Origin: Novosphingobium barchaimii LL02
GTDB lineage: Bacteria > Pseudomonadota > Alphaproteobacteria > Sphingomonadales > Sphingomonadaceae
DNA length: 64,000 nucleotides
Direction: 5' to 3'
Assembly: GCF_001046635.1 (NCBI RefSeq)
Contig: NZ_KQ130453.1
Location: forward strand, 315,001 to 379,000
Part shown: one piece after another, positions 62,822-64,000 of the stretch
Numbering within the stretch: the stretch's first letter is position 1
How the letters are laid out: every line of letters starts with the position of its first letter
Notes under the pieces: generated by a model
The model's database searches: none
Seen by the model: the letters and a program-made list of their open reading frames with translations, nothing else
Told to the model about the DNA's origin: nothing
Translations under genes and position numbers: made by a program

Positions 62822-63997
62822 ATGACTGATCTCCAGCAGGGCGGCAACGCGTCCGTTCCGGCAGACCGGCTAACAGTGTCCTTCGCATGGACGCCGACCG
62901 CCGGGCGCGAGGTCGATGCGGACGCCTCGGCTTATCTCTTGACGGCTTCCGGCAAGGTTCGCAGCGACGCCGACATGGTGTTCTACAACCAACCGCAAGG
63001 CGGGGACGGCGGCGTGCGCTTCGTAACCGGGCCCGGGCAAGGCACGTTCGAGGTAGATCTTTCCTGCCTGCCGCCCGAGATCGAGCGAGTGGTATTCTGC
63101 GTGACCATCCATGAAGCGCAGGCCAAGGGACAGACCCTGGCCCTGCTGGAAGGCGCGCTGATCGACGTGGCGACATCAGGCGGCGGGTCTGCCCTGCGCT
63201 TCGTGCCCAGTCTTGCCGGCGCGGCAGAGGCGGCGATGACTTTCGGCGAACTCTATCTTCGCAATGGGCAGTGGAAGTTTCGCGCCGTCGGGCAAGGCTT
63301 CACCGGCGGTCTGGCGCCGCTGGCGCGATCCTTCGGGATCGACGTGGCCGAGGATGCGCCCGCTGCCGCCCCGCCACCGCCCCCTCCGGCCCCGAAGCCG
63401 GTGAGCCTCAGCAAGGTGACCCTGGAAAAGGCGGGCCAGACCGTCAGCCTCGAAAAGCGCGGGTCGAGCTTTGGCGAGATCACGATCAACCTCAACTGGT
63501 CGCGTGGACGCAAGGGGTTCTTTGGCGGCGGTTCGGCGATCGACCTCGACCTCGGCTGCCTGTTCGAACTTTCTGACGGGCGCAAGGGCGTGGTGCAGGC
63601 GCTGGGCAATGCCTTCGGGTCCTTTGCGCAGGAGCCTTTCATCGCCCTCTCTGGCGACGACCGCACCGGCGACGTCTCGCAAGGCGAGACGATGCGGATC
63701 AACGGCGCCCGCTGGGCCGATATCCGCCGCATCGCGATCTTCGCCAACATCTATGACGGCGTGCCGAACTGGCAACAGACCGACGGCGTGGTACTGGTGA
63801 GCATGCCCGACCAGCCGCCGATCGAGGTCCGCATGACCGAAGGTCAGAACGATCGGCGTCTGTGCGGGATCGTGCTGATCGAGAACGATGCCGGCCGCCT
63901 GAAGGTCACGCGCATCGTCGATTACGTCCGCGACCAGAAGGTGCTGGACGAAAGTCTCGGCTGGGGCCTGCGCTGGGTCGCTGGCCGTAAGGATTGA
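62822..63997 (+). CDS. TerA-like protein with two TerD-type domains
   Basis: 391 residues. Two TerD-like beta-sandwiches in tandem. The first, residues about 10-165 (TVSFAWTPTAGREVDADASA; QGTFEVDLSCLPPEIERVVF), is degenerate. The second is about 195-385 (KVTLEKAGQTVSLEKRG, EITINLNWSRGRKG, SAIDLDLGCLFEL, SGDDRTGD with intact Asp cluster). A proline linker (PAAAPPPPPPAPKP) joins them. TerA proteins have this length. The stop codon is 3 nt before the window end, so further ter genes probably follow outside. Confidence 0.9.
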   Translation: MTDLQQGGNASVPADRLTVSFAWTPTAGREVDADASAYLLTASGKVRSDADMVFYNQPQGGDGGVRFVTGPGQGTFEVDLSCLPPEIERVVFCVTIHEAQAKGQTLALLEGALIDVATSGGGSALRFVPSLAGAAEAAMTFGELYLRNGQWKFRAVGQGFTGGLAPLARSFGIDVAEDAPAAAPPPPPPAPKPVSLSKVTLEKAGQTVSLEKRGSSFGEITINLNWSRGRKGFFGGGSAIDLDLGCLFELSDGRKGVVQALGNAFGSFAQEPFIALSGDDRTGDVSQGETMRINGARWADIRRIAIFANIYDGVPNWQQTDGVVLVSMPDQPPIEVRMTEGQNDRRLCGIVLIENDAGRLKVTRIVDYVRDQKVLDESLGWGLRWVAGRKD

Positions 63998-64000
63998 GCC

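Noticed and set aside
1-64000. CRISPR arrays, tRNA or rRNA genes
   Set aside because: No regularly spaced 24-40 bp repeats and no cloverleaf or rRNA-like sequence were noticed; a covariance-model search would be decisive.

Overview
This is a high-GC chromosomal window that reads as an alphaproteobacterium of the Sphingomonadales (Novosphingobium/Sphingobium-like). The grounds are two large TonB-dependent receptors tied to catabolic genes, an OprB porin with a periplasmic GMC dehydrogenase, a GAAC-N7-GAAC LexA box of the alphaproteobacterial type, and protein flavour. The genus is inference; no rRNA or tRNA gene was found.

Layout. (1) 0.1-7.9 kb: an RND multidrug efflux operon (small leader protein, membrane-fusion protein, HAE1 pump, outer-membrane factor), all on the minus strand, with a TetR repressor and three matching palindromic operators. 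(2) 8.0-14.8 kb: a lower-GC defence island. It holds a complete type II CBASS operon (CD-NTase, Cap2 E1-E2, Cap3 JAB peptidase, 2TM-SAVED effector) with overlapping genes, an ArsR-type regulator behind a three-copy 21-bp-period repeat, an unrecognised gene with dyad-rich flanks, and a frameshifted CoA-transferase scar. (3) 14.9-22.7 kb: a dinB-alkB SOS operon, an HxlR regulator with its operator and an SDR gene carrying two in-frame stops, an S1/P1 nuclease, an IS3-family element with one duplicated end, a gene probably truncated by it, and a frameshifted HigA-like antitoxin.

(4) 22.7-29.9 kb: MFS transporter, a regulator with two TetR DNA-binding domains, a TonB-dependent receptor and a Tat-exported phospholipase C, which together look like a substrate-acquisition unit. 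(5) 30.1-38.7 kb: a three-subunit membrane-linked GMC dehydrogenase (small subunit, flavoprotein, multiheme cytochrome c) with OprB porin and aldo/keto reductase, in a translationally coupled operon next to LacI and LysR regulators. (6) 38.6-43.5 kb: housekeeping ndh (NADH dehydrogenase II) and acnB, with an orphan PhaR-type palindrome and terminator between them.

(7) 43.5-60.5 kb: a glycan-utilisation locus. It contains a 1300-residue LamG-containing putative polysaccharide enzyme plus a second LamG protein, a GH3 glucosidase with a PA14-like insert, a LacI regulator, ThuA-like and GH43 proteins, a TonB-dependent receptor and a prolyl oligopeptidase. A shared palindrome with core GATAGCGCTATC lies before both the GH3 gene and the receptor, pointing to one LacI regulon. 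(8) 60.6-64.0 kb: the start of a Ter-type (tellurite/stress) cluster with an ATP-grasp protein, a TerD protein and a two-domain TerD/TerA-like protein; it probably continues beyond the window.

The window also holds many gene scars (CaiB, SDR, HigA, AraC, an IS3 transposase, a LysR-like tail and two unidentified fragments). They mark sites of past insertion and decay.
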